From positions 1 to 64,000 of the IMG/VR virus record IMGVR_UViG_3300033388_004609: a stretch of 64,000 bases of DNA; one strand, 5' to 3'. Below the pieces are notes generated by a model. It searched no databases. It worked only from the letters and a program-made list of their open reading frames with translations, and was not told the origin of the DNA. Origin of the DNA: a virus. This document shows positions 41,397 through 47,539 of the stretch, piece after piece (the stretch's first letter is position 1; every line of letters starts with the position of its first letter). Position numbers and translations under genes: made by a program.

Positions 41397-41829
41397 ATTC
41401 GTACATGAATCGTACTTCATATCCGTCCACAAAACCAATATTTCTTGGCTTAAGATCATACGGACTATCTAATCCATATTGGCAATGAAACCCAATTACC
41501 TTTTTACCTTTCATCTTCATCATAATATTATAATCCGCAGGTTTACACCAGATCAATTGATTATCATCATCTATATATTCATATACCTTACGGAATTCTA
41601 ACTCCTTACCGCCAACAGTAAACGTAGTAGTTTTACATGATCCGAGATTCCCTATCTCTAAAAAATCTAACATAGAATATAAATGATTCGATACATGATG
41701 CTTTAAAGAATCTGCATCGACAAGGAACCATCTTATCCTCCCTTTTGTATCTGCCGGGAATAATACCGGTACGGTCATTGCTATCGCTACAGTAGTTATA
41801 CCGGCCTTAATAAATTTTCTTCTGTCCAT
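41395..41829 (-). CDS. Protein with Tat-type signal, exported (144 aa)
   Basis: 144 residues. MDRRKFIKAG starts with a twin-arginine motif (RRxFIK), followed by a hydrophobic stretch (ITTVAIAMTVPVLFPA) and an apparent cleavage region: a Tat or Sec/Tat export signal. The mature part is basic-acidic mixed, with two Cys (SCKTTTF, WCKPAD). A Tat substrate made by a phage would be exported folded to the periplasm. Function not recognised. Confidence 0.6.
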   Translation of the reverse strand: MDRRKFIKAGITTVAIAMTVPVLFPADTKGRIRWFLVDADSLKHHVSNHLYSMLDFLEIGNLGSCKTTTFTVGGKELEFRKVYEYIDDDNQLIWCKPADYNIMMKMKGKKVIGFHCQYGLDSPYDLKPRNIGFVDGYEVRFMYE

Positions 41830-41837
41830 AACAATCT

Positions 41838-42053
41838 TTATTTTAAATTAATAATAGTATATCCATCCCGCATACTTTTATATAATCCAAAAAACATCCA
41901 GAAGCGATGCCACCTGGTTATTTTCCTATACGGATCAGAACCAATACTATACCGACCTGGTTTAGGTGCAACAAAATTAAATCTCCTGCGATTATTCTCA
42001 CCACGCAACAAATCCTCTTTGTAATTCTTCGGTGTCTCTAGTTTTTTATTCAT
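41838..42053 (-). CDS. Small basic protein (71 aa) at the end of the minus-strand arm
   Basis: Started at the ATG at 42053 (an earlier in-frame codon at 42071 adds six residues). Very basic with many Arg and Trp/Phe (GENNRRRFNFVAPKPGRYS, RKITRWHRFW), suggesting nucleic-acid or membrane interaction. It is the last minus-strand gene before the switch region. Not recognised. Confidence 0.5.
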   Translation of the reverse strand: MNKKLETPKNYKEDLLRGENNRRRFNFVAPKPGRYSIGSDPYRKITRWHRFWMFFGLYKSMRDGYTIINLK

Positions 42054-42082
42054 ACCACAAATATATAACAATATTCCAAATT

Positions 42083-42108
42083 AACAAATTTACAAGGTGC
42101 TAGTTTGT
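42083..42108. repeat. Operator-like inverted repeat, copy C
   Basis: AACAAATT-N11-AGTTTGT on the plus strand, 14 bases upstream of the -33 box of the plus-strand tRNA promoter. Matches copy A in the GTGCTAGTTTGT half. Confidence 0.6.
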
Positions 42109-42121
42109 CTTTTATAAAATA

Positions 42122-42152
42122 ATTGCTTGTATCAAATATTTTATTATATTTG
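42122..42152 (+). promoter_or_regulatory. Promoter for the tRNA operon
   Basis: ATTG at 42122-42125, a 19-base spacer and TATATTTG at 42145-42152; the element is followed by TACCGA, the same as after the HTH promoter. Transcription would start near 42157 and run through the leader ORF and tRNAs. Confidence 0.65.
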
Positions 42153-42159
42153 TACCGAT

Positions 42160-42240
42160 ATGAAAAAGAAACTACATACTCTCGTTTTATTACAGCCCCA
42201 TTTGCCACGTGGCCATAATAAGGAGAGGTATATGTTTTAA
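42160..42240 (+). CDS. Short leader ORF upstream of the tRNA cluster
   Basis: 26 codons (MKKKLHTLVLLQPHLPRGHNKERYMF) starting at the predicted transcription start, so it would be nearly leaderless, and followed 27 bases later by a terminator hairpin. The layout is that of a leader peptide with attenuation, but the frame is short and could be coincidental. Confidence 0.35.
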   Translation: MKKKLHTLVLLQPHLPRGHNKERYMF

Positions 42241-42267
42241 ACAATATAAGATATTAATCAATTAATG

Positions 42268-42296
42268 TGCCTCTGAATATTCAGGGGCATTTTTAT
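42268..42296 (+). terminator. Intrinsic terminator/attenuator before the tRNAs
   Basis: TGCCTCTG pairs with CAGGGGCA (one G-U), with a six-base A/T loop and a T-rich tail. It lies 5 bases before the first tRNA, so read-through would be needed to make the tRNAs from the 42.15-kb promoter. Confidence 0.65.
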
Positions 42297-42300
42297 TTTA

Positions 42301-42373
42301 CGGGAGTCTGGTGTAATCAGGTAGCATACCTGCCTTGGAAGCAGGAGGCGCAGTTCAAATCTGAGGTTCCCGA
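42301..42373 (+). tRNA. tRNA-Pro (anticodon UGG)
   Basis: CGGGAGT pairs with GTTCCCG (with G-U pairs); anticodon stem CCTGC/GCAGG with loop CTTGGAA (anticodon TGG); T loop TTCAAAT with one mismatched stem pair. No encoded CCA. Reads CCA and wobble codons. Confidence 0.7.
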
Positions 42374-42375
42374 CT

Positions 42376-42451
42376 GTGACTGATCCCGAAGTGGTCGAGG
42401 GGCCGGATTGTGATTCCGGTATCAGTGGGTTCGAGTCCCACCAGTCACCCA
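42376..42451 (+). tRNA. tRNA-His (anticodon GUG)
   Basis: GTGACTG pairs with CAGTCAC; the first G can be the G-1 paired with C73 that identifies tRNA-His. Anticodon stem CCGGA/TCCGG with loop TTGTGAT (GTG). T arm GTGGG-TTCGAGT-CCCAC. CCA is encoded (42449-42451). Confidence 0.85.
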
Positions 42452-42453
42452 TT

Positions 42454-42525
42454 GGCCTTGTGGTGTAATGAATAGCATGTAACGCTTCGAATGTTATGGT
42501 TCTGGTTTGAATCCCGCCAAGGCCT
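42454..42525 (+). tRNA. tRNA-Arg-like (anticodon UCG), poor T stem
   Basis: Acceptor GGCCTTG/CAAGGCC and anticodon stem TAACG/TGTTA with loop CTTCGAA (anticodon TCG) are good. The T arm (TCTGG-TTTGAAT-CCCGC) has two mismatches and the D loop lacks the usual GG, so it may be degenerate. Confidence 0.5.
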
Positions 42526-42532
42526 CTCTATT

Positions 42533-42606
42533 GTCCCTTTAGCCCAATTGGTAGAGGCATCAGGTTTAAGCCCTGTGTAGTCTGGGTTCGAATCCCAGAA
42601 GGGACA
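42533..42606 (+). tRNA. tRNA with Leu anticodon UAA but class I variable loop
   Basis: GTCCCTT/AAGGGAC acceptor; anticodon loop TTTAAGC (anticodon TAA, reads UUA); T arm CTGGG-TTCGAAT-CCCAG. The variable loop is only five bases, whereas bacterial tRNA-Leu normally has a long class II arm. No encoded CCA. Confidence 0.75.
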
Positions 42607-42612
42607 CACAAT

Positions 42613-42686
42613 GCTAAAGTGTGCTAACTGGCAAAGCAGCGATACTTAGAATATCGTGGATGTGAGTTCGAATCTCACCTTTAGCA
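42613..42686 (+). tRNA. tRNA with Leu anticodon UAG but class I variable loop
   Basis: GCTAAAG/CTTTAGC acceptor; anticodon stem CGATA/TATCG with loop CTTAGAA (anticodon TAG, reads CUA); T arm GTGAG-TTCGAAT-CTCAC. All canonical except the short variable loop, as in the preceding tRNA. Confidence 0.75.
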
Positions 42687-42692
42687 CAAAAT

Positions 42693-42764
42693 TGTCCTTT
42701 AGTATAATGGTCAGTACACAAGGCTTTGATCCTTGAAATCCCGGTTCGAGTCCGGGAAGGACAT
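42693..42764 (+). tRNA. tRNA-Gln (anticodon UUG)
   Basis: TGTCCTT/AAGGACA with the U1-A72 pair typical of tRNA-Gln; anticodon stem CAAGG/CCTTG, loop CTTTGAT (TTG); T arm CCCGG-TTCGAGT-CCGGG. Reads CAA, the favoured Gln codon in an AT-rich genome. Confidence 0.85.
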
Positions 42765-42802
42765 CTATACCTATCTTAAATATAATATATAAACACTATT
42801 TT

Positions 42803-42829
42803 AACAAACTCTCCGAGTGTAAAGTTGTT
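42803..42829. repeat. Operator-like inverted repeat, copy D
   Basis: AACAAACT-N11-AAGTTGTTA after the last tRNA and just before the C-rich region. The right arm departs from the consensus by one base (GTTGTT for GTTTGT). Confidence 0.5.
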
Positions 42830-43082
42830 AATCACCCACTATAAAAACACTCCCCACCCATAAAATTACATTAACGTCTCGGCCAAACAAACACCCACCC
42901 ACACAAATACCCCCACCCTTTACTGTAACCCCCGTAAACACCCCCACCCCCTTTACATTATACCCCCCAATACCCCCATACCTCATCCAACTAAAAATTC
43001 TGTGAGGGTACAGGATGTCGGGTACCACCTCATATGAACCCCTACACGGTTCGGCTCCGCCGGGATGGGCGGGTGGCAAATC
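42830..43082. other. C-rich, G-quadruplex-prone intergenic region
   Basis: About 140 bases (42833-42985) consist largely of CCC and CCCC runs with A/T between, in a genome that is otherwise AT-rich. The minus strand therefore has many GGG-GGGGG runs at short intervals, enough for several G-quadruplexes. Next comes a 90-base G/C-rich part with a hairpin (GAGG-GTAC...GTAC-CA-CCTC, about 43001-43032) and a CGGC-TCC-GCCG stem (about 43053). No convincing coding frame. Could be a replication, recombination or packaging signal, or a structured RNA. Confidence 0.5.
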
Positions 43083-43084
43083 GT

Positions 43085-43115
43085 TTTGGCTTGCAATTAT
43101 ATACTCATATTTAGA
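43085..43115 (+). promoter_or_regulatory. Weak promoter upstream of first plus-strand protein gene
   Basis: TTTG at 43085-43088 followed by 19 bases and TATTTAGA, a partial match to TAnnTTTG. Spacing is right but the -7 element is imperfect, so the call is tentative. It precedes the gene at 43204 by about 90 bases. Confidence 0.3.
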
Positions 43116-43203
43116 AAAAACTTTTATTGTGTACACTATATAATATATGGTGTGCAATTTTTATAATTACTTACTATTATTTATTAATTAAATTTAATTT
43201 GTT

Positions 43204-43608
43204 ATGACAGATCAAGAAATTAAAACAGCTATCAAAGAAATGAAAGCTAAAATTAAACACGCGGAAGACAATCCAAATGTATTGACAGGTGCGCCAACTA
43301 TTCCGGACGGTTCATATGTAGCAACCTTTGTATTGAATAAAGATGTGCCAACCTTTGAAGTAACACCATTACCAGGTACGAAATTTTCTAAATCATCTGT
43401 TGCAATGGACTTAACAGCGGTTGAGAGTGGAGATAAGTTACCCAAACAGGACGTTTCCTACAATACTACATTGAAAGAAATACTCTTAAATGCAAAGTAT
43501 TGGAACCAGAAATTCATGGTACATACTGAAGGGCGTATATCCTCAAAGAATAATCCTTATCAGGTTATTATCTTTGATGGTGTGCTAGAAACTGCCGGAG
43601 TTGAATAG
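43204..43608 (+). CDS. Hypothetical protein (134 aa), first gene of the plus arm
   Basis: 134 residues. A helical start (DQEIKTAIKEMKAKIKHAED) precedes a beta-rich main part (GSYVATFVLNKDVPTFEVTPLPG, AMDLTAVESGD). The codon use and composition (more Pro and Thr than neighbours) differ from the small proteins downstream. It is isolated: C-rich region before it, terminator after it. A regulator or anti-host protein is possible; no family recognised. Confidence 0.6.
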   Translation: MTDQEIKTAIKEMKAKIKHAEDNPNVLTGAPTIPDGSYVATFVLNKDVPTFEVTPLPGTKFSKSSVAMDLTAVESGDKLPKQDVSYNTTLKEILLNAKYWNQKFMVHTEGRISSKNNPYQVIIFDGVLETAGVE

Positions 43609-43627
43609 TAATCACAAATGACAAAAT

Positions 43628-43660
43628 AGGTAGGTGGTAAAACATCTACCTGTTTTTTTT
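43628..43660 (+). terminator. Intrinsic terminator after the 43.2-kb gene
   Basis: AGGTAGGTG pairs with CATCTACCT (one G-U), with a loop of GTAAAA, followed by eight T (43653-43660). It isolates the first plus-strand gene from the rest of the arm. Confidence 0.8.
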
Positions 43661-43727
43661 AAAAAAATAAGTTAATCTTTGACTAAAGCACAAGCTAAAA
43701 TATGTTTGTCTCCACGTACTGTAGACT

Positions 43728-43753
43728 AACAAATTTACACGGCGCTAGTATGT
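43728..43753. repeat. Operator-like inverted repeat, copy E
   Basis: AACAAATT-N11-AGTATGT; the right half GCTAGT(A/T)TGTCTTTT matches copy C closely. An extra GTTTGTC half-site lies at 43704-43710. Confidence 0.55.
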
Positions 43754-43949
43754 CTTTTTTATTTTTCAATTTTTCATTAAAAAGGACTAAAGGAAAATAA
43801 GACAATTTTATTAAGTAATTAATAATCAACAATAAAACAAAATAAGCTACAAAATAACTACTTTACACCTATATATATAAGGCATAATTAAGGACAATTT
43901 ATCGTAGATAATCAACTATTTTTATTAGCTGATACCACTAAAAAGACTA

Positions 43950-44048
43950 ATGGCAAAAGCTCGCAAACCCCTATGTTCACTGGTCTTTGCGCTAACTAAT
44001 ATATTGACTGCTGGCTTTTATTTTCTTATAGTATATATATTAGTATAA
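43950..44048 (+). CDS. Small membrane peptide (32 aa)
   Basis: 32 codons: a basic start (MAKARKP) followed by about 25 hydrophobic residues. This positive-inside single-helix shape occurs in phage-encoded membrane peptides. The frame lies in an otherwise low-coding gap, so confidence is limited. Confidence 0.4.
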   Translation: MAKARKPLCSLVFALTNILTAGFYFLIVYILV

Positions 44049-44105
44049 GTAGTAGTAGATAAGATTGATAACAATAATAATAGTGATTTTTCTATATTTT
44101 TATTG

Positions 44106-44135
44106 TTTGGTAAAGTAGAACATTTTATATTTTTT
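44106..44135 (+). promoter_or_regulatory. Candidate promoter for the plus arm
   Basis: TTTG at 44106-44109, 18 bases, then TATTTTTT (44128-44135); seven of eight positions match TAnnTTTG. It lies about 95 bases before the first small gene of the operon. Confidence 0.4.
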
Positions 44136-44230
44136 TACGAATATTTAAGAAAAAGTATAACTAATTCCGTTATTTGAGGGAGCAAAGATTTTAAGTCTAT
44201 CTTATAGTTATCAAACTAAATTATACAATT

Positions 44231-44371
44231 ATGAAAACATTAATAATGATTACAAGGTACATTAACCGTCTTATAGACGATAATTGGAATACTGAACGTA
44301 AAAGAATATTAATTGAAAAACTATTAAAAAAACATCTGAACTCTTCCGAGAGTAGAACTTTTTATTATTAA
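44231..44371 (+). CDS. Small basic protein (46 aa)
   Basis: ATG at 44231, TAA at 44369-44371. Basic helical product (MKTLIMITRYINRLIDD..., KRILIEKLLKKHL). It is the first short gene downstream of the candidate promoter and is followed by tightly packed genes. Unknown function. Confidence 0.5.
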   Translation: MKTLIMITRYINRLIDDNWNTERKRILIEKLLKKHLNSSESRTFYY

Positions 44372-44390
44372 TCACTTAAACTAATCAATC

Positions 44391-44636
44391 ATGGAAACTT
44401 TATTATTAACTTTTGTATTAAGTAACACTTCACTCATCATCCTTGTAAGCATATTATGGTACGTTTTAGGACTACTTTATGTTTTCTTGGTAAAATACCA
44501 TAGCGATGGTATAATAAGCCTGTGTGATCTTGTATTAAGCCTATTAACAGCTTTTCTTGGTCCTCTTATCATTTTTATTTATTTAATGATTAAATACGAA
44601 TGGTTTGATAACATTATAATTTATAGAAAGAAATGA
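44391..44636 (+). CDS. Membrane protein with two or three helices (81 aa)
   Basis: 81 residues, almost entirely hydrophobic: segments at about 3-20, 22-36 and 46-68, then a polar C-terminal tail (KYEWFDNIIIYRKK). Overlaps the next gene by four bases (ATGA). No family recognised; an envelope or superinfection role is possible. Confidence 0.55.
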   Translation: METLLLTFVLSNTSLIILVSILWYVLGLLYVFLVKYHSDGIISLCDLVLSLLTAFLGPLIIFIYLMIKYEWFDNIIIYRKK

Positions 44637-44908
44637 AACACACTAAAGGAGAATGGAAAATTGATAAAGGCATAAGTTATTATTTTGTGAAATCCGGAGA
44701 AAACCGTATTGCAATGATTGATAGTTTAGAAGGTTCTGCACTAATAGAATATAAAGCAAATGCAAAACTTATTGCTGCTGCTCCTGAATTATTAGAAGCT
44801 CTTAAAACAATTAAAGGAGCTTTTTATAGTGATGGGGAATCTTATAAAGAACAAGTAGATGACTTAAAAGCAATAGCAAATGAAGCAATCAAAAAAGCTA
44901 CACAATGA
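44633..44908 (+). CDS. Common phage small protein with NAKLIAAAPELLEAL motif
   Basis: 91 residues. The segment NAKLIAAAPELLEALK is the hallmark of a widespread but functionally unassigned phage protein family. The N-terminal part (HTKGEWKIDKG...RIAMIDSLEG) also matches its general layout (GxW...IA..). It starts within the previous stop, implying coupled translation. Confidence 0.7.
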   Translation: MKHTKGEWKIDKGISYYFVKSGENRIAMIDSLEGSALIEYKANAKLIAAAPELLEALKTIKGAFYSDGESYKEQVDDLKAIANEAIKKATQ

Positions 44909-45120
44909 AAATAACAACTAAAAATGAAATAAGGAAGTTTGCTACTAAACGTGGTGAAACATCACATTATAGCGGTAAGCTAAGAAAGTTTTTCTTCCGT
45001 AAATTCAGTAATCCATCAATGATTAATATTCCATTTAATCAAGTTCGCCACAAATCACATCTAAGTAAACAACAGCTCACACCAAGACAAGAGCTGGTTC
45101 GTAAAAGGAAAGGAAAATGA
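44905..45120 (+). CDS. Very basic small protein (71 aa)
   Basis: 71 residues, about one third Lys/Arg, with His pairs (RHKSHLSKQQLTPRQE) and FFFRKF. It starts inside the previous stop codon. Likely nucleic-acid binding by charge. Not recognised. Confidence 0.5.
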   Translation: MKITTKNEIRKFATKRGETSHYSGKLRKFFFRKFSNPSMINIPFNQVRHKSHLSKQQLTPRQELVRKRKGK

Positions 45121-45121
45121 A

Positions 45122-45343
45122 ATGTATCTTAAATTTATTAAATTTTTAAAAAGGCATGAAGCTTTTACGGAATTTAAAAAAAGTTGTAAAAAATATCATG
45201 GTCCTAGTAAAAAAACCGTGAAAGATATTTGTGATGAACGGTGGCCAAAATATTACCTTTTCCTTGCTTTCCCTTGGGCCAAGTCTAATAAAGGTTATAG
45301 TTTTTGGAGTAATTTAAATGAAAAATGGAAGAAATTATTATGA
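45122..45343 (+). CDS. Small basic aromatic protein (73 aa)
   Basis: 73 residues rich in Lys, Phe and Trp (YLKFIKFLKRHEAF, FLAFPWAKSNKGYSFW). Two bases from the previous gene and overlapped by the next (ATGA). Not recognised. Confidence 0.5.
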   Translation: MYLKFIKFLKRHEAFTEFKKSCKKYHGPSKKTVKDICDERWPKYYLFLAFPWAKSNKGYSFWSNLNEKWKKLL

Positions 45344-45513
45344 GAAAAGCAATGGAATCTTGCGTATTAGCAGTTAATAAGTACCTAGAAGATAAAGTAG
45401 TGAAAATGACTGAGAGTGAACTCCTATCTAATATGCATCCCGAAGAAAGAGAATCATTTAATAATAGAATATATATTAATTCATTCAAAAAAACAGAAAG
45501 GATAAACCAATGA
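45340..45513 (+). CDS. Small helical protein (57 aa)
   Basis: The ATG at 45340 overlaps the previous stop and is preferred to an earlier in-frame ATG at 45325. Product MRKAMESCVLAVNKYLED... is helical and amphipathic. No family recognised. Confidence 0.5.
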   Translation: MRKAMESCVLAVNKYLEDKVVKMTESELLSNMHPEERESFNNRIYINSFKKTERINQ

Positions 45514-45608
45514 AAACAAAAAGCATTTACAAATGGATCTTTTTATTATATACAACATTTTTCTTAATAGCAACAGCTATAAGTATAGTTTTGCAAATAA
45601 TAAAATAA
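45510..45608 (+). CDS. Small single-pass membrane protein (32 aa)
   Basis: ATG at 45510 overlaps the previous stop. A basic N-terminus (MKTKSIYKW) and one helix of about 21 hydrophobic residues. It is the last gene before the tmRNA and its coding 3' end contains part of the tmRNA promoter. Confidence 0.5.
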   Translation: MKTKSIYKWIFLLYTTFFLIATAISIVLQIIK

Positions 45609-45621
45609 TACTTTATCTTTA
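45590..45621 (+). promoter_or_regulatory. tmRNA promoter
   Basis: TTTG at 45590-45593, 20 bases, then TATCTTTA at 45614-45621; consistent with the TTTG-N19-TAnnTTTG consensus with one change at the last base. Transcription would start about 5 bases before the mature 5' end. Confidence 0.55.
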
Positions 45622-45632
45622 GCAAGGTAAAT

Positions 45633-45934
45633 GGGGCTGACAGGTTTTGATTTATTGTAGTAAGTAATTAATGCAAGCAGTGGTAAAACCCGGGAATCAC
45701 TTTAAACAACTCGGGGAATAAACAAAAGGCAATACCATAAGTACGCCTGTTGCAAATGAGCTTAAGTTAGCTGCATAGCAACCGGGAATGTTAAGATGCC
45801 TGGGAACAAAAAGAATTAACAGCTTTTTTGTTTTATTTTTTTCATAATTTTAGTTTAGGTGAATACTCATAAAGCTTGTAAACATTAGTTAAATACACAA
45901 TGAAAACAAAAGGGTTCGATTCCCTTCGGCTCCA
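45633..45934 (+). ncRNA. ssrA: Phage-encoded tmRNA
   Basis: Both halves of the tRNA-like domain are present. GGGGCTG at the 5' end (45633-45639) pairs with CGGCTCC (45927-45933), followed by discriminator A. The T arm is AAGGG-TTCGATT-CCCTT at 45910-45926. About 300 bases lie between. The tag reading frame ends ...VANELKLAA-stop (GCA at 45752 to TAG at 45776-45778), with the LAA ending that targets proteases; the exact resume codon is uncertain. It would rescue stalled ribosomes and tag the stalled peptide. Confidence 0.85.
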
Positions 45935-45976
45935 CTACATAAATTACCATTTAAATAATCACTTTATTAATTTTAT

Positions 45977-46008
45977 AAGAGAGTAGCAGTTCTGTTACTC
46001 TCTTTTTT
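45977..46008 (+). terminator. Intrinsic terminator downstream of tmRNA
   Basis: AAGAGAGTAGCAG pairs with CTGTTACTCTCTT (one G-U) around a two-base centre, followed by T6. The stem is among the most stable in the window and closes the tmRNA transcript. Confidence 0.85.
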
Positions 46009-46029
46009 ATCCACTAAACTATAAGTATT

Positions 46030-46293
46030 ATGAAAAAAACAATTAGATTATTTTGCTCGACCAAAGAGAAAGCAGAACAGAATTTGAAAAAACTCTCTCT
46101 TGGTCAACTACAAGCTATGATCGAGGATCAGAGTTTTGTAGATGTAATTACTTTTAATAGCGAAAAAGAATATCAAAATGCTAAATCTTCTTTAACTAAA
46201 AGGTATAATCTCACAAATGCTAAACAAGTCCTATTAGTTATAAACCATGCTCAGAGGACATTTAAGAAAGAACTGGAGGTATGTGATGTTTAA
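46030..46293 (+). CDS. Small basic protein (87 aa)
   Basis: 87 residues, mixed charge, with a regular helical pattern (FCSTKEKAEQNLKKLSLGQLQAMIED). No motif is recognised. Its 3' end overlaps the next start. Confidence 0.5.
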   Translation: MKKTIRLFCSTKEKAEQNLKKLSLGQLQAMIEDQSFVDVITFNSEKEYQNAKSSLTKRYNLTNAKQVLLVINHAQRTFKKELEVCDV

Positions 46294-46507
46294 GGCAGGA
46301 TCAAAGACATTAACTGGATTTGAGGTCTTAGGACCTATCTATGGCTTTCAAGTAGTTAATGATGTAGACTATGAAGAATTCGTTAAAAAACCTTGGGAAA
46401 AGAACAAATTAAAGATTCTTAAGAACCGATACCAGAAACAATGTCGTGAAGAAGGTAAACAATACAAAGGGTTGTCAAATAAACACTTAGTAGCTAAAAT
46501 TAACTAA
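46286..46507 (+). CDS. Small hypothetical protein (73 aa)
   Basis: Start chosen at ATG 46286: a GGAGG lies 7 bases upstream, a rare clear Shine-Dalgarno in this genome. An upstream in-frame ATG at 46247 is less likely. The C-terminal half is basic (ILKNRYQKQCREEGKQY). Not recognised. Confidence 0.5.
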   Translation: MFKAGSKTLTGFEVLGPIYGFQVVNDVDYEEFVKKPWEKNKLKILKNRYQKQCREEGKQYKGLSNKHLVAKIN

Positions 46508-46510
46508 ATT

Positions 46511-46927
46511 ATGAATAATAAAGAAAGAAGTATAGTTGCTTGCAAAAAACAAGCTAATAAATATCGCAATCCTAAAGTAGGTGATGAATTTTTCAACTGT
46601 GAAACTTGCTATATGTGTTTTGTACATCATTCTAAAAATAGACGTAGTTGTGCAGGTTGTCCTTTAGCCACCATAAATTATGGTAGTTTTGAATGTAAGA
46701 AATTTGCTACTTATGAAAAAGCATCAACAGCTCTTTTTAGAGCCAATGGCTTTTACATGGAACATGAACAAAAAATCACACACGAAACACCTATCAGTGA
46801 ATTATCCGAAGCTTTTGAGAAAAGAGCAAAATTTTATGATTGGCTTGGTATAGAACTTAAAAAATATCCATCTAAACAATTTACTAAAAAAGGATGGAAA
46901 GACTTTAATCTTGATATTAATTTGTAA
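46511..46927 (+). CDS. Cys-rich zinc-binding-like protein (138 aa)
   Basis: 138 residues. Six Cys in CETCYMCFVHHSKNRRSCAGC (about 31-51), plus a later SFECKKF, with two His, suggest one or two zinc sites. The remainder is helical and basic. Followed by a strong terminator. Unknown function; a nucleic-acid-binding protein is likely from the zinc and charge pattern. Confidence 0.5.
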   Translation: MNNKERSIVACKKQANKYRNPKVGDEFFNCETCYMCFVHHSKNRRSCAGCPLATINYGSFECKKFATYEKASTALFRANGFYMEHEQKITHETPISELSEAFEKRAKFYDWLGIELKKYPSKQFTKKGWKDFNLDINL

Positions 46928-46945
46928 AAGAAAAATTTAATTTAT

Positions 46946-46976
46946 ACCCTTGGGAGATAATCCCAAGGGTTTTTTT
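46946..46976 (+). terminator. Intrinsic terminator
   Basis: ACCCTTGGGA/TCCCAAGGGT is a perfect 10-bp stem with a GATAA loop followed by seven T. Confidence 0.9.
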
Positions 46977-46997
46977 AACTTTATATTATCGAAAAAA

Positions 46998-47258
46998 ATG
47001 AAAATAAATTATCAAACAATAATAGATTTAGGTTTTGAAAGAGAAGATATTAACGATTCTAATTTTTATGATCAATATGGATTTCAATACTTTGTTGTAA
47101 CTAAAAAACTAGACAAAAGACTTCATCTCGATTGGGATTGTAATACCGGAACTGTTACTATGATAAGATTGAATAAGGAACATTTTATAATAGGTAAAAT
47201 GCAAATGGAAACATTAGAGGATGTAAAACATATTATTGAATTTTTTAAAAATAATTAA
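46998..47258 (+). CDS. Small hypothetical protein (86 aa)
   Basis: Start at ATG 46998: an earlier in-frame ATG (46950) would lie inside the terminator stem. The product MKINYQTIIDLGFEREDINDS... has a helical start and a beta-rich middle (DWDCNTGTVTMIRL). Resembles small phage proteins of unknown role. Confidence 0.5.
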   Translation: MKINYQTIIDLGFEREDINDSNFYDQYGFQYFVVTKKLDKRLHLDWDCNTGTVTMIRLNKEHFIIGKMQMETLEDVKHIIEFFKNN

Positions 47259-47260
47259 TT

Positions 47261-47533
47261 ATGAACAATAAAAAGAAAATACGAATTATTAAGCACGAAT
47301 TAATGGAACCTTACTTTATACAAGTAACTGAAAATTCCTACGATACATGTAAATTGGTTAATAGTAAAGAAGGCAAGGTATCTAAAGCATTATCTTTTCA
47401 TTCAAGCGTTACAACAGCTCTTAAAGACATAATAGACCGCAAAAGCAAAGAATTTGAAGGAGAAATTTACTTATCAGAGTATGTTAAGAAACTTGAGAAA
47501 TTAAATAATCAAATTTTAAATATTAATAACTAA
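47261..47533 (+). CDS. Small hypothetical protein (90 aa)
   Basis: 90 residues. Beta-rich N-terminal half (YFIQVTENSYDTCKLV) and a helical C-terminus. Common small phage protein shape; unknown. Confidence 0.45.
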   Translation: MNNKKKIRIIKHELMEPYFIQVTENSYDTCKLVNSKEGKVSKALSFHSSVTTALKDIIDRKSKEFEGEIYLSEYVKKLEKLNNQILNINN

Positions 47534-47539
47534 AAAATC

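Larger units (their letters stand above)
43661..44230. other. AT-rich low-coding gap
   Basis: After the terminator, 570 bases hold repeat copy E, a 32-codon membrane-peptide frame (43950-44048), a run of alternating TA (44030-44039), and a possible promoter at 44.11-44.14 kb. No larger gene on either strand is convincing. AT-richness, a switch in strand usage nearby and replication genes downstream make it a candidate place for a replication origin; no exact DnaA box (TTATCCACA) was found in it. Confidence 0.4.

Noticed and set aside
42258-42452. A 64-residue minus-strand ORF.
   Set aside because: It crosses the terminator and tRNA-Pro and tRNA-His genes on the opposite strand.
42828-43157. 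A 109-residue minus-strand ORF with Gly-rich repeats (GGIGGYNVKG...).
   Set aside because: It is the mirror of the C-rich tract; Gly/Val runs come from GGG-rich bases, there is no promoter or neighbour in that strand, and it lies across the operator-like repeat D.
46007-46015. TTATCCACT as a DnaA box.
   Set aside because: One mismatch to TTATCCACA and no cluster nearby; the second (55181-55189) is inside a gene. Kept only as a remark.
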